From positions 1 through 37,280 of the forward strand of contig NZ_CANLEA010000036.1 in assembly GCF_947489565.1 (NCBI RefSeq): a stretch of 37,280 nt of DNA, read 5' to 3'. The notes under the pieces were generated by a model, which was not told where the DNA came from, ran no database searches, and saw nothing but the letters and a program-made list of their open reading frames with translations. Every line of letters begins with the position of its first letter. Positions within the stretch are counted from its first letter, which is position 1. The position numbers were made by a program, and so were the translations under genes. Shown one piece after another: positions 26,682 through 33,404 of this stretch. Source of the DNA: an uncultured Kordia sp. GTDB taxonomy: Bacteria; Bacteroidota; Bacteroidia; Flavobacteriales; Flavobacteriaceae.

Positions 26682-26951
26682 ATGAAAAAGCGTAATATAT
26701 CAAATTTGAAATTAAGAAAAAGTAGAATTTCAAACCTAACTCTTCTACACGGAACCAAAGGAGGAACAGTTACAGGAGCTACTGAACAAGAACCATCGAA
26801 TGTAGTAACGGAAAATACAGATTGTGGTAGTTGTCAAGAATGTATTTCGGAGAATCCTACCGATTGTATTACTAACGATACTACCAAATCGTTACAGTCA
26901 CCTAGTATTGTAGTTGCGTGTAATGGATTTGGAACAATGGCAAATTGTTAA
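26682..26951 (+). CDS. Class I lanthipeptide-like precursor A
   Basis: An 89-residue precursor. The leader MKKRNISNLKLRKSRISNL carries the KxxISxL pattern of flavobacterial class I lanthipeptides; GTKGG (Gly27-Gly28) is the likely cleavage point. The 61-residue core has six Cys (48, 51, 54, 62, 80, 89) and many Ser and Thr, ending in ANC. Its C-terminal part NDTTKSLQSPS, followed by VACN and a terminal Cys, is nearly shared with the next precursor. It follows the TPR-AraC gene by 84 bases, with the same 5' flank as the gene at 24477. No lanthionine-forming enzyme is in the window. Confidence 0.78.
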   Translation: MKKRNISNLKLRKSRISNLTLLHGTKGGTVTGATEQEPSNVVTENTDCGSCQECISENPTDCITNDTTKSLQSPSIVVACNGFGTMANC

Positions 26952-26990
26952 TTATAAAAAGACAATAATTTTTACTAAAAAAAGATCATT

Positions 26991-27281
26991 ATGAAAAAGA
27001 AAAGTTTATCAACATTAAAATTAAAAAAAAGCAAAATTTCAAGTTTAAATTTGTCGAATCAACTTGGCGGATATAATTCAGGCGAAACAACTACTTTTAC
27101 AACGGATGCATCTGAAACAAATCCGAATTATACAATTACATGTTATACGCTATATTGTGGAGAAACAGAAACCTGTGAAACTGGATGCGGAGGCTGTAAT
27201 ACAAATGATACTACACGCAGTCAACAAAGTCCAAGTTTGCAAGTTGCATGCAATGCTTTGGGATCAATTCTTGGCTGTTAA
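26991..27281 (+). CDS. Class I lanthipeptide-like precursor B
   Basis: A 96-residue precursor paralogous to precursor A. Leader MKKKSLSTLKLKKSKISSL, probable cleavage after LGG (Gly26-Gly27), and a 69-residue core with seven Cys (51, 56, 62, 66, 69, 87, 96). The stretch NDTTRSQQSPS, then VACN and a final Cys, lines up with precursor A, while the middle is different (CGETETCETGCGGC). It lies 39 bases after precursor A and ends at a strong palindromic terminator. A second ORF in another frame (27064-27330) is a shadow. Processing and product are inferred. Confidence 0.78.
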   Translation: MKKKSLSTLKLKKSKISSLNLSNQLGGYNSGETTTFTTDASETNPNYTITCYTLYCGETETCETGCGGCNTNDTTRSQQSPSLQVACNALGSILGC

Positions 27282-27309
27282 GACATTAATTAGAATTCTT
27301 TATCATAAA

Positions 27310-27343
27310 AAAAGCACTAATCTTATATAAGATTAGTGCTTTT
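27310..27343. terminator. Perfect palindromic terminator
   Basis: A 34-base perfect palindrome built from AAAAGCACTAATCTTAT and its complement, A-run before and T-run after, able to work in both directions. It closes the precursor A/B unit 29 bases past the stop codon. Confidence 0.88.
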
Positions 27344-27388
27344 GTATTTTACTTTTCCTATCTTAAGACTTTAAAATCACACGCATAG

Positions 27389-28249
27389 ATGTCATACTGG
27401 GCAATTGGAATTGTAATTTTTATCATCGTTTATATTATTGCGAATGTAGTACTCTACTTTCTGCAAGAACGCTTTATCTTCAAAGCTGAAAAATTGCCAA
27501 GTGATTTTGAGTTTAATTATGAAAATCAACTTTTTGACGAATATAATATTGAAGTTGATCCTGGCGTCAATATCAACGGAATTCACTTTAAAGTCCGAAA
27601 ACCAAAAGGTGTCGTGCTATATTTAAAAGGAAACTCAAGAAGCATTAAAGGTTGGGGAAAGTTTGCAGTCGATTTTACACGTCATGGTTTTGATGTATTG
27701 ATGGTAGATTATCGCGGCTACGGAAAAAGTACTGGAAAACGCACGGAAGCAGGCATAAAAAAGGATTTACAATACGTATACGACCGTTTAAAGGAACAAG
27801 TAGACGAAAAGTATATCACTTTGTACGGAAGATCGTTAGGCTCCGGATTTGCTACGAAATTGGCTTCTAGCAATAATCCGCGTTTATTAATTCTTGATGC
27901 GCCATATTACAGCGTAAAGCATATTACAAAACGTTTTTTGCCCATTATGCCAATGTCGTTGATTTTACGATTTCCGGTAAAAACCTATCGTTGGATTGAA
28001 TATGTAAAATGTCCGATTAAAATTATTCATGGAACCAATGATAAGCTTATTCCGTTCAAAACCAGTGTGAAACTCTCTAAAATAAATCCGAAATGGGCAC
28101 GATTGTATCCTGTAATTGATGGCGGACATAATAATTTGCATACCTTTCCGCAATACCATCGTTTTTTAGAAGAGATTTTATATTCAGAATTACCGAAAGA
28201 AATAGATCCTAAAAACTCTAGTTTAAACTTTAGAAGGAAAAAAGCTTAG
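27389..28249 (+). CDS. Alpha/beta hydrolase, membrane-anchored (1 of 2)
   Basis: A 286-residue serine hydrolase of the BEM46/ABHD13-like type with an N-terminal membrane helix (about 4-26). The catalytic triad is visible: YGRSLGSG (Ser149), HGTNDKLI (Asp218) and GGHNNL (His247). The oxyanion segment, usually HGN, reads KGN here (Lys80). The gene is directly followed, without any gap, by a paralogue whose Ser and Asp fall at the same residue numbers. The substrate may be a lipid or peptide ester and is unknown. It begins 45 bases after the precursor terminator and is probably not co-transcribed with the precursors. Confidence 0.88.
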   Translation: MSYWAIGIVIFIIVYIIANVVLYFLQERFIFKAEKLPSDFEFNYENQLFDEYNIEVDPGVNINGIHFKVRKPKGVVLYLKGNSRSIKGWGKFAVDFTRHGFDVLMVDYRGYGKSTGKRTEAGIKKDLQYVYDRLKEQVDEKYITLYGRSLGSGFATKLASSNNPRLLILDAPYYSVKHITKRFLPIMPMSLILRFPVKTYRWIEYVKCPIKIIHGTNDKLIPFKTSVKLSKINPKWARLYPVIDGGHNNLHTFPQYHRFLEEILYSELPKEIDPKNSSLNFRRKKA

Positions 28250-29053
28250 ATGAAATTTTTGAAACGTATTGGGATTCCACTGATTGCTTTATATTTGCTT
28301 ATAATTTTTATGTTACTCGCTTTTCAAGAAAAAATAATATTCCAAAGTGAAACTTTGCCACAAGATCACGTATTTACGTCATCTATAGCTTTTGAGGAAC
28401 TCTACTTAAAAGCTTGGGATGATGCTATTTTACATGGATTGCACTATCAACAAGAAAACCCAAAAGGCGTCCTTTTATATTTCCATGGAAATGCACGTAC
28501 TTTAGAATATTGGGGGAAATGGGCAGAAGATTTATCCAAAACCTATAACTATGATGTCATTATTATGGATTATCGTGGTTATGGAAAAAGTCAAGGAAAA
28601 CGTAGTTATGACAGCATGTTAGCAGATGCTTTGTTGTTTTATGATTTTGCCAAAACAAAGTTTTCAGAAGAAGAAATTATCATATTTGGTCGCTCACTTG
28701 GTGGAGCTTTTGCAACACATACGGCCACACAACGCAATGCGAAATTACTATTGTTAGAATCCACGTTTACAAGTGTATACGAAGTCGCAAAAAAACGTTT
28801 TTGGTTTTTACCGCTGCAATGGTTGTTAAAATATCCTTTTCAGAATGTAAAAAACATTCAACAAATCTCAATACCAACGTATATGATTCACGGAACCAAT
28901 GATGCAGTCGTTCCTTATGAGCACGGACAAATATTACATGAAAAGTCGGGTAGTGGTGCCAAAAAGTTTTATACCATTCAAAATGGTGAACATAACAATT
29001 TGATCAATTTTCCTGAGTATTTTCAAGCTTTAGGTGAAATTTTGAATAATTAG
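28250..29053 (+). CDS. Alpha/beta hydrolase, membrane-anchored (2 of 2)
   Basis: A 267-residue paralogue of the preceding hydrolase with an N-terminal helix (about 6-25). The triad is FGRSLGGA (Ser149), HGTNDAVV (Asp218) and GEHNNL (His248); the oxyanion motif FHGNAR is intact here, unlike in the first copy. Its ATG immediately follows the TAG of copy 1, so translation is coupled. The two probably arose by tandem duplication and then diverged. Function unknown beyond serine hydrolase. It is convergent with the TerC-family gene. Confidence 0.88.
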   Translation: MKFLKRIGIPLIALYLLIIFMLLAFQEKIIFQSETLPQDHVFTSSIAFEELYLKAWDDAILHGLHYQQENPKGVLLYFHGNARTLEYWGKWAEDLSKTYNYDVIIMDYRGYGKSQGKRSYDSMLADALLFYDFAKTKFSEEEIIIFGRSLGGAFATHTATQRNAKLLLLESTFTSVYEVAKKRFWFLPLQWLLKYPFQNVKNIQQISIPTYMIHGTNDAVVPYEHGQILHEKSGSGAKKFYTIQNGEHNNLINFPEYFQALGEILNN

Positions 29054-29119
29054 GTTGAAGCTTAAAAGTTTATAAGTTTACTAGTTAAGTCTTTGAAATA
29101 AAGAATAGCGTATCATATT

Positions 29120-29146
29120 CAACAATCAACAATCAACAATCAACAA
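29120..29146. repeat. Seven-base tandem repeat
   Basis: CAACAAT repeated about four times, abutting the stop codon of the terC-like gene. Low-complexity tract at a convergent gene end; no hairpin. Confidence 0.85.
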
Positions 29147-29938
29147 CTACTGAGCCTTCTTCCTTGCCATACGTAAATTCAAGAATTCTACCATCAAAGA
29201 AAAAGCAATTGCAAAATACAAATAACCTTTAGGAATAGCGCCAACTTCTTGTCCAAACACTTTCAGGTGAGAAATATGTGCTGCTTCTGCAATCAGCATA
29301 AATCCTATCAAAATCAAAAATGACAATCCTAAAATCTGAATCGAAGGATTCTTATTCACAAAATTACCTACAGGATTTGCAAACAGCATCATAATAATCA
29401 CAGAAGCCACAACAGCAATGATCATCACAATTAAAGCGTCTGTTGGATTTGCAGAAATTCCGTTTGTCATACCAATCGCAGTTAAAATAGAGTCAAACGA
29501 AAATACAATATTAATCATGGTAATTTGAATAATTGCCTTTGTCAAAGTCGTAGAACGGTGATTTTTCACTTCACGTTCGTCATGCTCACGATCGACAACT
29601 TTTTCGTGAATTTCTTTGGTACTTTTATACAATAGAAAAATTCCACCAAAAAATAAAATCACAGCTTGCCAGCTAATACCGCCCGTAACCCAACTTTCGT
29701 TGATGAGCCAAAAAGGAGCTTTCATGGCTACCAACCACGAAATTCCAAACAGTAATATAATACGCATCGCCATAGCAAGTGCCAAACCTATGTTCGTTGC
29801 ACGTTTGCGAAGTTTATCAGGCAATTTTCCAGCAGCAATCGAAATAAAAATAATATTGTCAATTCCTAAAACAATTTCTAATAATGTCAGCGTTACAATC
29901 GCTGCCCAAACATCTGGATTTGAAAATAATTCGAACAT
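29147..29938 (-). CDS. TerC/Alx family membrane protein
   Basis: A 263-residue protein with about seven membrane helices of the TerC/Alx family, whose characterised bacterial members export manganese or protect against metal stress. GIDNIIFISI near residue 25 and FSFDSILTAIG near residue 125 carry the conserved acidic residues of the transport path; a charged loop (about 112-130) lies between helices. The gene starts 1 base after the stop of a small lipoprotein gene, so the two form one unit. Transport substrate is known only by analogy. Confidence 0.9.
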   Translation of the reverse strand: MFELFSNPDVWAAIVTLTLLEIVLGIDNIIFISIAAGKLPDKLRKRATNIGLALAMAMRIILLFGISWLVAMKAPFWLINESWVTGGISWQAVILFFGGIFLLYKSTKEIHEKVVDREHDEREVKNHRSTTLTKAIIQITMINIVFSFDSILTAIGMTNGISANPTDALIVMIIAVVASVIIMMLFANPVGNFVNKNPSIQILGLSFLILIGFMLIAEAAHISHLKVFGQEVGAIPKGYLYFAIAFSLMVEFLNLRMARKKAQ

Positions 29939-29939
29939 A

Positions 29940-30317
29940 TTATTTTAGTTTTTTAACAGTACCACGTTTTTTAGTAGATTGATCTTCAAGTAAGTTATAC
30001 TCTAACAAATACGAATCTTCCGTTGTAGAAATAATTTTCATCTGAATTGGTTTGCTGTCCGAATAATCGACAGGATGCAATTTCCTACCAATAAACTCAC
30101 ACTCCGTTACCCAACGAATGGTAAATGTGTCAATCTTATTTTCATAATAATCAACACTTAAGGTATCTGTACGAACTGATTTTCCTGTTTTTGTCTCACC
30201 ATTAATCTCATAGGTAAACTCAAAAGTTCCTGTTTTAAAATCTTTACAATTCACTTCTACATGATAACAAGAAGTTAGAAATAAGGCGGTACAAATGCTG
30301 AAAATGATTTTTTTCAC
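29940..30317 (-). CDS. Small lipoprotein
   Basis: A 125-residue putative lipoprotein. The signal ends in ALFLTSC (Cys17). The mature part is strand-rich (FEFTYEING, DTLSVDYYEN, FTIRWVTECEF) with no known motif. The start codon is GTG, accepted because it gives a normal MKKIIF signal and lies right after an in-frame stop. It is upstream of and nearly touches the terC-like gene (1-base gap), a recurrent type of pairing that hints at an envelope role with TerC. The function is unknown. Confidence 0.78.
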   Translation of the reverse strand: MKKIIFSICTALFLTSCYHVEVNCKDFKTGTFEFTYEINGETKTGKSVRTDTLSVDYYENKIDTFTIRWVTECEFIGRKLHPVDYSDSKPIQMKIISTTEDSYLLEYNLLEDQSTKKRGTVKKLK

Positions 30318-30472
30318 TAGAATATTATTTTGTGTGAATTCTTTACAAAGTAACTAAAAAATCAGCTGGTGATAAATAAAATAATGAACTAATAAATAAC
30401 GGTCGTAATTTATTACCTTTAATCCTGTCACAAATAATGAAGAGTTAAGTATTAGTGATTAGCTTAAAGAAT

Positions 30473-30877
30473 ATGAAAATAAATTATTATTCAACTTCAA
30501 TAGTATATTCCCTAATATCTCTAGGGAAATTAATATACATATTGATGTGGGCTATAGGCTTGGGTGAAAAAAATAAATTACCCTTAGAGTTAATAATATT
30601 GATGGCAACCGTAGTGATTACGATTACTTTGTTGATTTTATTTTCTTATGCAAAAAATAAATCTGATTCTTTAAAAACAAGAACTGGATTGTTTAGCATA
30701 ACCTTTGTTTTAGTAACACTTGTTTGGTTGGCTTATAGTTTCTTTCTTTCAGAATTATCTCTGTTGGGAATACTACTACTAATTACATACATAATCACTG
30801 GAATTCTATTACTACTAAATATAGTTAGAGAAATTACTTCTGATACGCTTCAAAAGTTCCATCCGTGTAAAAAATGA
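30473..30877 (+). CDS. Four-helix membrane protein
   Basis: A protein of about 134 residues with four hydrophobic helices (about 8-30, 38-58, 72-92 and 97-118) and a short Lys-rich tail; no recognisable family. The frame is open from a GTG at 30455, but ATG 30473 is preferred because an A-rich leader precedes it and the preceding six codons add nothing. Its 3' end overlaps the 3' end of the convergent XRE regulator gene by 44 bases (30834-30877), with both tails in coding frame. Function unknown. Confidence 0.65.
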   Translation: MKINYYSTSIVYSLISLGKLIYILMWAIGLGEKNKLPLELIILMATVVITITLLILFSYAKNKSDSLKTRTGLFSITFVLVTLVWLAYSFFLSELSLLGILLLITYIITGILLLLNIVREITSDTLQKFHPCKK

Positions 30878-31256
30878 CAATCTTATCAATTGTTTTTCCA
30901 TTAGACGAAATTTGAGTTGGAATAGAAGTTTGAATTTTTTCTTCCAAAGGCAATGATTGCTGAAAAGTAGTTTGTGGTGTATTTGGTTTTGAAATTGGAG
31001 GAGTAGGTTTTACAGTTTCAGGACTATCTGTTTTTGGAAAACTGCCTTTTCCATTCAACAACCAATACAATTCTACTTCAGGAAAACTACTCAAAATCTT
31101 CATCACAAATTCTAAACTCGGTTTGTTTCTTCCTGATAGAATATGTGAAATACTTGAACGCTGTACGCCCAATCGATCTGCAAATGCAGAAGCAGATAAA
31201 TCGTAATATTCAATAACTTTTCGAAGTCTTTTTGTAAAATCAGGAGTGTTTATCAT
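30834..31256 (-). CDS. XRE-family transcriptional repressor
   Basis: A 140-residue DNA-binding protein. The N-terminal helix-turn-helix of XRE (Cro/C1) type covers about 8-65 (AFADRLGVQRSSISHILSG). A proline- and glutamine-rich linker (about 75-110) leads to a short C-terminal strand motif, KIVIFYTDGTFEAY, that I know from flavobacterial regulators of this class. The frame starts with a TTG at 31265, but ATG 31256 is taken as start: a TTTATC-N2-TGTAAA operator copy lies on this ATG. Palindromic sites in the divergent region overlap this gene's own -7 box, suggesting autorepression and control of the M14 peptidase gene. Confidence 0.85.
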   Translation of the reverse strand: MINTPDFTKRLRKVIEYYDLSASAFADRLGVQRSSISHILSGRNKPSLEFVMKILSSFPEVELYWLLNGKGSFPKTDSPETVKPTPPISKPNTPQTTFQQSLPLEEKIQTSIPTQISSNGKTIDKIVIFYTDGTFEAYQK

Positions 31257-31334
31257 TGTAAACAAAGAGTTTTAAATACATGTGTTTACAAATGTAAATA
31301 GAATGTTTGAAATGTACAAGTATACAATGTTAAA
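31249..31334 (-). promoter_or_regulatory. XRE promoter with overlapping operators
   Basis: TTTACA-AA-TGTAAA (31285-31298) contains the minus-strand -7 box TACATTTG (31296-31289); a TTG at 31319-31317 gives a 20-base spacer, a good promoter for the XRE gene with about a 26-base leader. A second copy TTTATC-AT-TGTAAA (31249-31262) covers the start codon, and a degenerate TATACA-AT-GTTAAA copy lies at 31321-31334. Confidence 0.65.
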
Positions 31335-31474
31335 CAATAATTAAGACGTTAAAAATAACTTTAAGTGACAGATTATAAGTAATTGATTAATAATATTTTA
31401 AATTTTAATTAGCAATGTGAGATTTTTAATAGTTAACTGTGTAAACCAGTAATGATAGTTAACACAGATATCAG

Positions 31475-31547
31475 TTTACAATGCTAAACAAACCCATGTT
31501 GATTTACTGTTTACAATTGTAAAATATACAATGTTTACATTTGTAAC
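31475..31547 (+). promoter_or_regulatory. M14 gene promoter with operator array
   Basis: A perfect TTTACAATTGTAAA palindrome (31510-31523) and a near-perfect TTTACATTTGTAAC (31534-31547) flank or contain the -7 box TACATTTG (31536-31543), which is 20 bases ahead of the peptidase ATG. A degenerate copy TTTACA-AT-GCTAAA lies at 31475-31488. Spacing and half-sites match those in front of the XRE gene. Between the two arrays (31335-31474) there is only AT-rich DNA with one half-site near 31440 and no gene. Confidence 0.65.
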
Positions 31548-31563
31548 TTGTAACCAAACACAT

Positions 31564-32703
31564 ATGTATACACATCCATTAGCGAATTGGTATCGCTCAC
31601 ATTTTGAATCAACATTACAAGGTCGTTATATTACACTCAATGATATTTCTCCGTTGTTAAATACTGTTCCTTTAAATTTCAACATAAAAGAAATTGGACG
31701 CTCTGTGTTGAATCGTCCTATCTATTCCCTAACCATTGGACATGGAGATAAAAAAATACTCATGTGGTCACAGATGCACGGAAATGAATCTACCACAACA
31801 AAGGCTGTTTTTGACGTATTAAACGTATTAAAGCAATCTAGTGAAGTTTCAGAAACGATTTTAAAGACTTGTACTTTATGTATCATTCCGATGTTGAATC
31901 CAGATGGATCGCATGCATACACACGCTTAAATGCTAATGAAATTGATCTAAATCGTGATGCACAAACACTTTCACAGCCAGAAAGCGTCGTTTTAAAGAC
32001 TGTTTACGAAGCATTTCAACCTGATTTTTGCTTTAATCTACACGGACAACGAACAATGTACAGCGCTGGATATACAGATAAATCATCTATACTATCCTTT
32101 TTAACGCCTTCTGAAGATAAAGAGCGTTCCATTACAACGAATCGTCAAAAGAGCATGGAAATCATTGTAAAAATGAACGAAATGCTTCAAAAACTCATTC
32201 CAAACCATATTGGTCGCTATGATGATGGATTTAATATAAACTGTGTTGGAGATACCTTTCAGTCACTAGGAACACCAACTGTTTTGTTTGAAGCCGGACA
32301 TTTTCCGGATGATTATAAACGTGAAAAAGTGCGTGAATTGATCTTTTATGCACTTATAGAAGCAATTCAATACGTAAGTTCAACCGAAATTATAGGGCAA
32401 TACACGGACGCGTATTTTAAAATTCCAGAAAACGAAAAACAACATTATGATGTCATCTTAAAAAACGTTGAAACGGACCAAAATGAAACTTTCGATTTGG
32501 GAATTATGTACCAAGAAGTGCTCAAAAATGAAAAAATTCACTTTGAACCCTATATTGAGGATAAAAAAATGTTAAAAAAATCGTTCGCACACAAAATCAT
32601 TGATTTTCAGGAGGCAATCTCTGCGAAGCATATATTTCAATCGTTTTCGTTGGAAAGTGAGGTTATCCAATATTTAAGAAAATTCAATAAAATTGACAAT
32701 TAG
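31564..32703 (+). CDS. M14-family zinc carboxypeptidase
   Basis: A 379-residue cytosolic M14 metallopeptidase. Zinc ligands HGNE (His72, Glu75) and His160 in FNLHG are present, with DLNRD (Asn130, Arg131) for substrate carboxylate binding and LFEAGHFP holding the presumed catalytic Glu243. No signal peptide. The ORF extends to 31531, but those codons are the promoter and operator, so the first real start is ATG 31564. It is divergent from the XRE gene and a likely target of that repressor. Typical M14 enzymes remove C-terminal residues or act on amidated substrates; the exact specificity is unknown. Confidence 0.9.
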   Translation: MYTHPLANWYRSHFESTLQGRYITLNDISPLLNTVPLNFNIKEIGRSVLNRPIYSLTIGHGDKKILMWSQMHGNESTTTKAVFDVLNVLKQSSEVSETILKTCTLCIIPMLNPDGSHAYTRLNANEIDLNRDAQTLSQPESVVLKTVYEAFQPDFCFNLHGQRTMYSAGYTDKSSILSFLTPSEDKERSITTNRQKSMEIIVKMNEMLQKLIPNHIGRYDDGFNINCVGDTFQSLGTPTVLFEAGHFPDDYKREKVRELIFYALIEAIQYVSSTEIIGQYTDAYFKIPENEKQHYDVILKNVETDQNETFDLGIMYQEVLKNEKIHFEPYIEDKKMLKKSFAHKIIDFQEAISAKHIFQSFSLESEVIQYLRKFNKIDN

Positions 32704-32790
32704 TTAACATATCTAATGGTGTTTTATGCATTATTATTCGATTTTTTTTGGTTTTTTTGCATTATCTTTAAAAAATAATATAAGATAATC

Positions 32791-33270
32791 ATGGCAAAAT
32801 TTAGGTTAGATGAAGTGGATCATCAGATATTAGACATGCTGATTGAGAATACTAGAATTCCATTTACGGACATCGCAAAGAAATTATTAATCTCTGCAGG
32901 GACAGTTCACGTTCGTGTTAAAAAATTAGAAGAAGCAGGAATCATAAAAGGTTCTTCGCTAACATTAGACTATCAAAAACTAGGGTATTCATTTATAGCT
33001 TATGTAGGTATTTTTCTCGAAAAAACCTCACAGACGAAGTTTGTATTGAATAGAATACACGAAATTCCATATATCACGGTAGCACACATTACTACTGGAA
33101 AATTTAATATTTTCTGTAAAGTGCGTGCAAAGAATACAAAACACGCAAAAGACATCATTTTTATGATTGATGATATTGAAGGTGTTTCACGTACAGAAAC
33201 CATGATTTCGTTAGAAGAGAGCATCAATGACAAAAACCGCTTGATGCATTCAATTTTTAACGATTTATAA
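32791..33270 (+). CDS. Lrp/AsnC-family transcriptional regulator
   Basis: A 159-residue regulator: an N-terminal winged helix-turn-helix (about 8-60, IPFTDIAKKLLISAGTVHVR) and a RAM/effector-binding alpha-beta domain (about 68-142) typical of Lrp/AsnC proteins that respond to amino acids. Its ligand and targets are not shown; the neighbours are an M14 peptidase upstream and PEP carboxylase downstream. It is followed by its own terminator, so it is a separate transcript from ppc. Confidence 0.92.
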   Translation: MAKFRLDEVDHQILDMLIENTRIPFTDIAKKLLISAGTVHVRVKKLEEAGIIKGSSLTLDYQKLGYSFIAYVGIFLEKTSQTKFVLNRIHEIPYITVAHITTGKFNIFCKVRAKNTKHAKDIIFMIDDIEGVSRTETMISLEESINDKNRLMHSIFNDL

Positions 33271-33295
33271 GGAAAAAACGAAAAATATAGCATTT

Positions 33296-33329
33296 AAAAC
33301 CCTTGCGCTTTTCGTGTGAGGGTTTTTTT
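33296..33329 (+). terminator. Terminator after the Lrp/AsnC gene
   Basis: AAAACCCT pairs with AGGGTTTT across a TGCGC...GTGTG inner part, then seven T. It lies 25 bases after the stop codon. Confidence 0.85.
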
Positions 33330-33404
33330 ATTGAATGTAACTTGTTTATTAACAGGTGATAACCATACTTTTTATTAAAAAACCATCTTAAAATTTTAGA
33401 GCTT

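Noticed and set aside
27064-27330. Second peptide overlapping precursor B in another frame
   Set aside because: It has no leader or GG site and runs into the terminator; precursor B has clear homology to precursor A.
31531-31563. Upstream ATG start of the M14 gene
   Set aside because: These codons coincide with the promoter and operator; ATG 31564 follows the -7 box by 20 bases.
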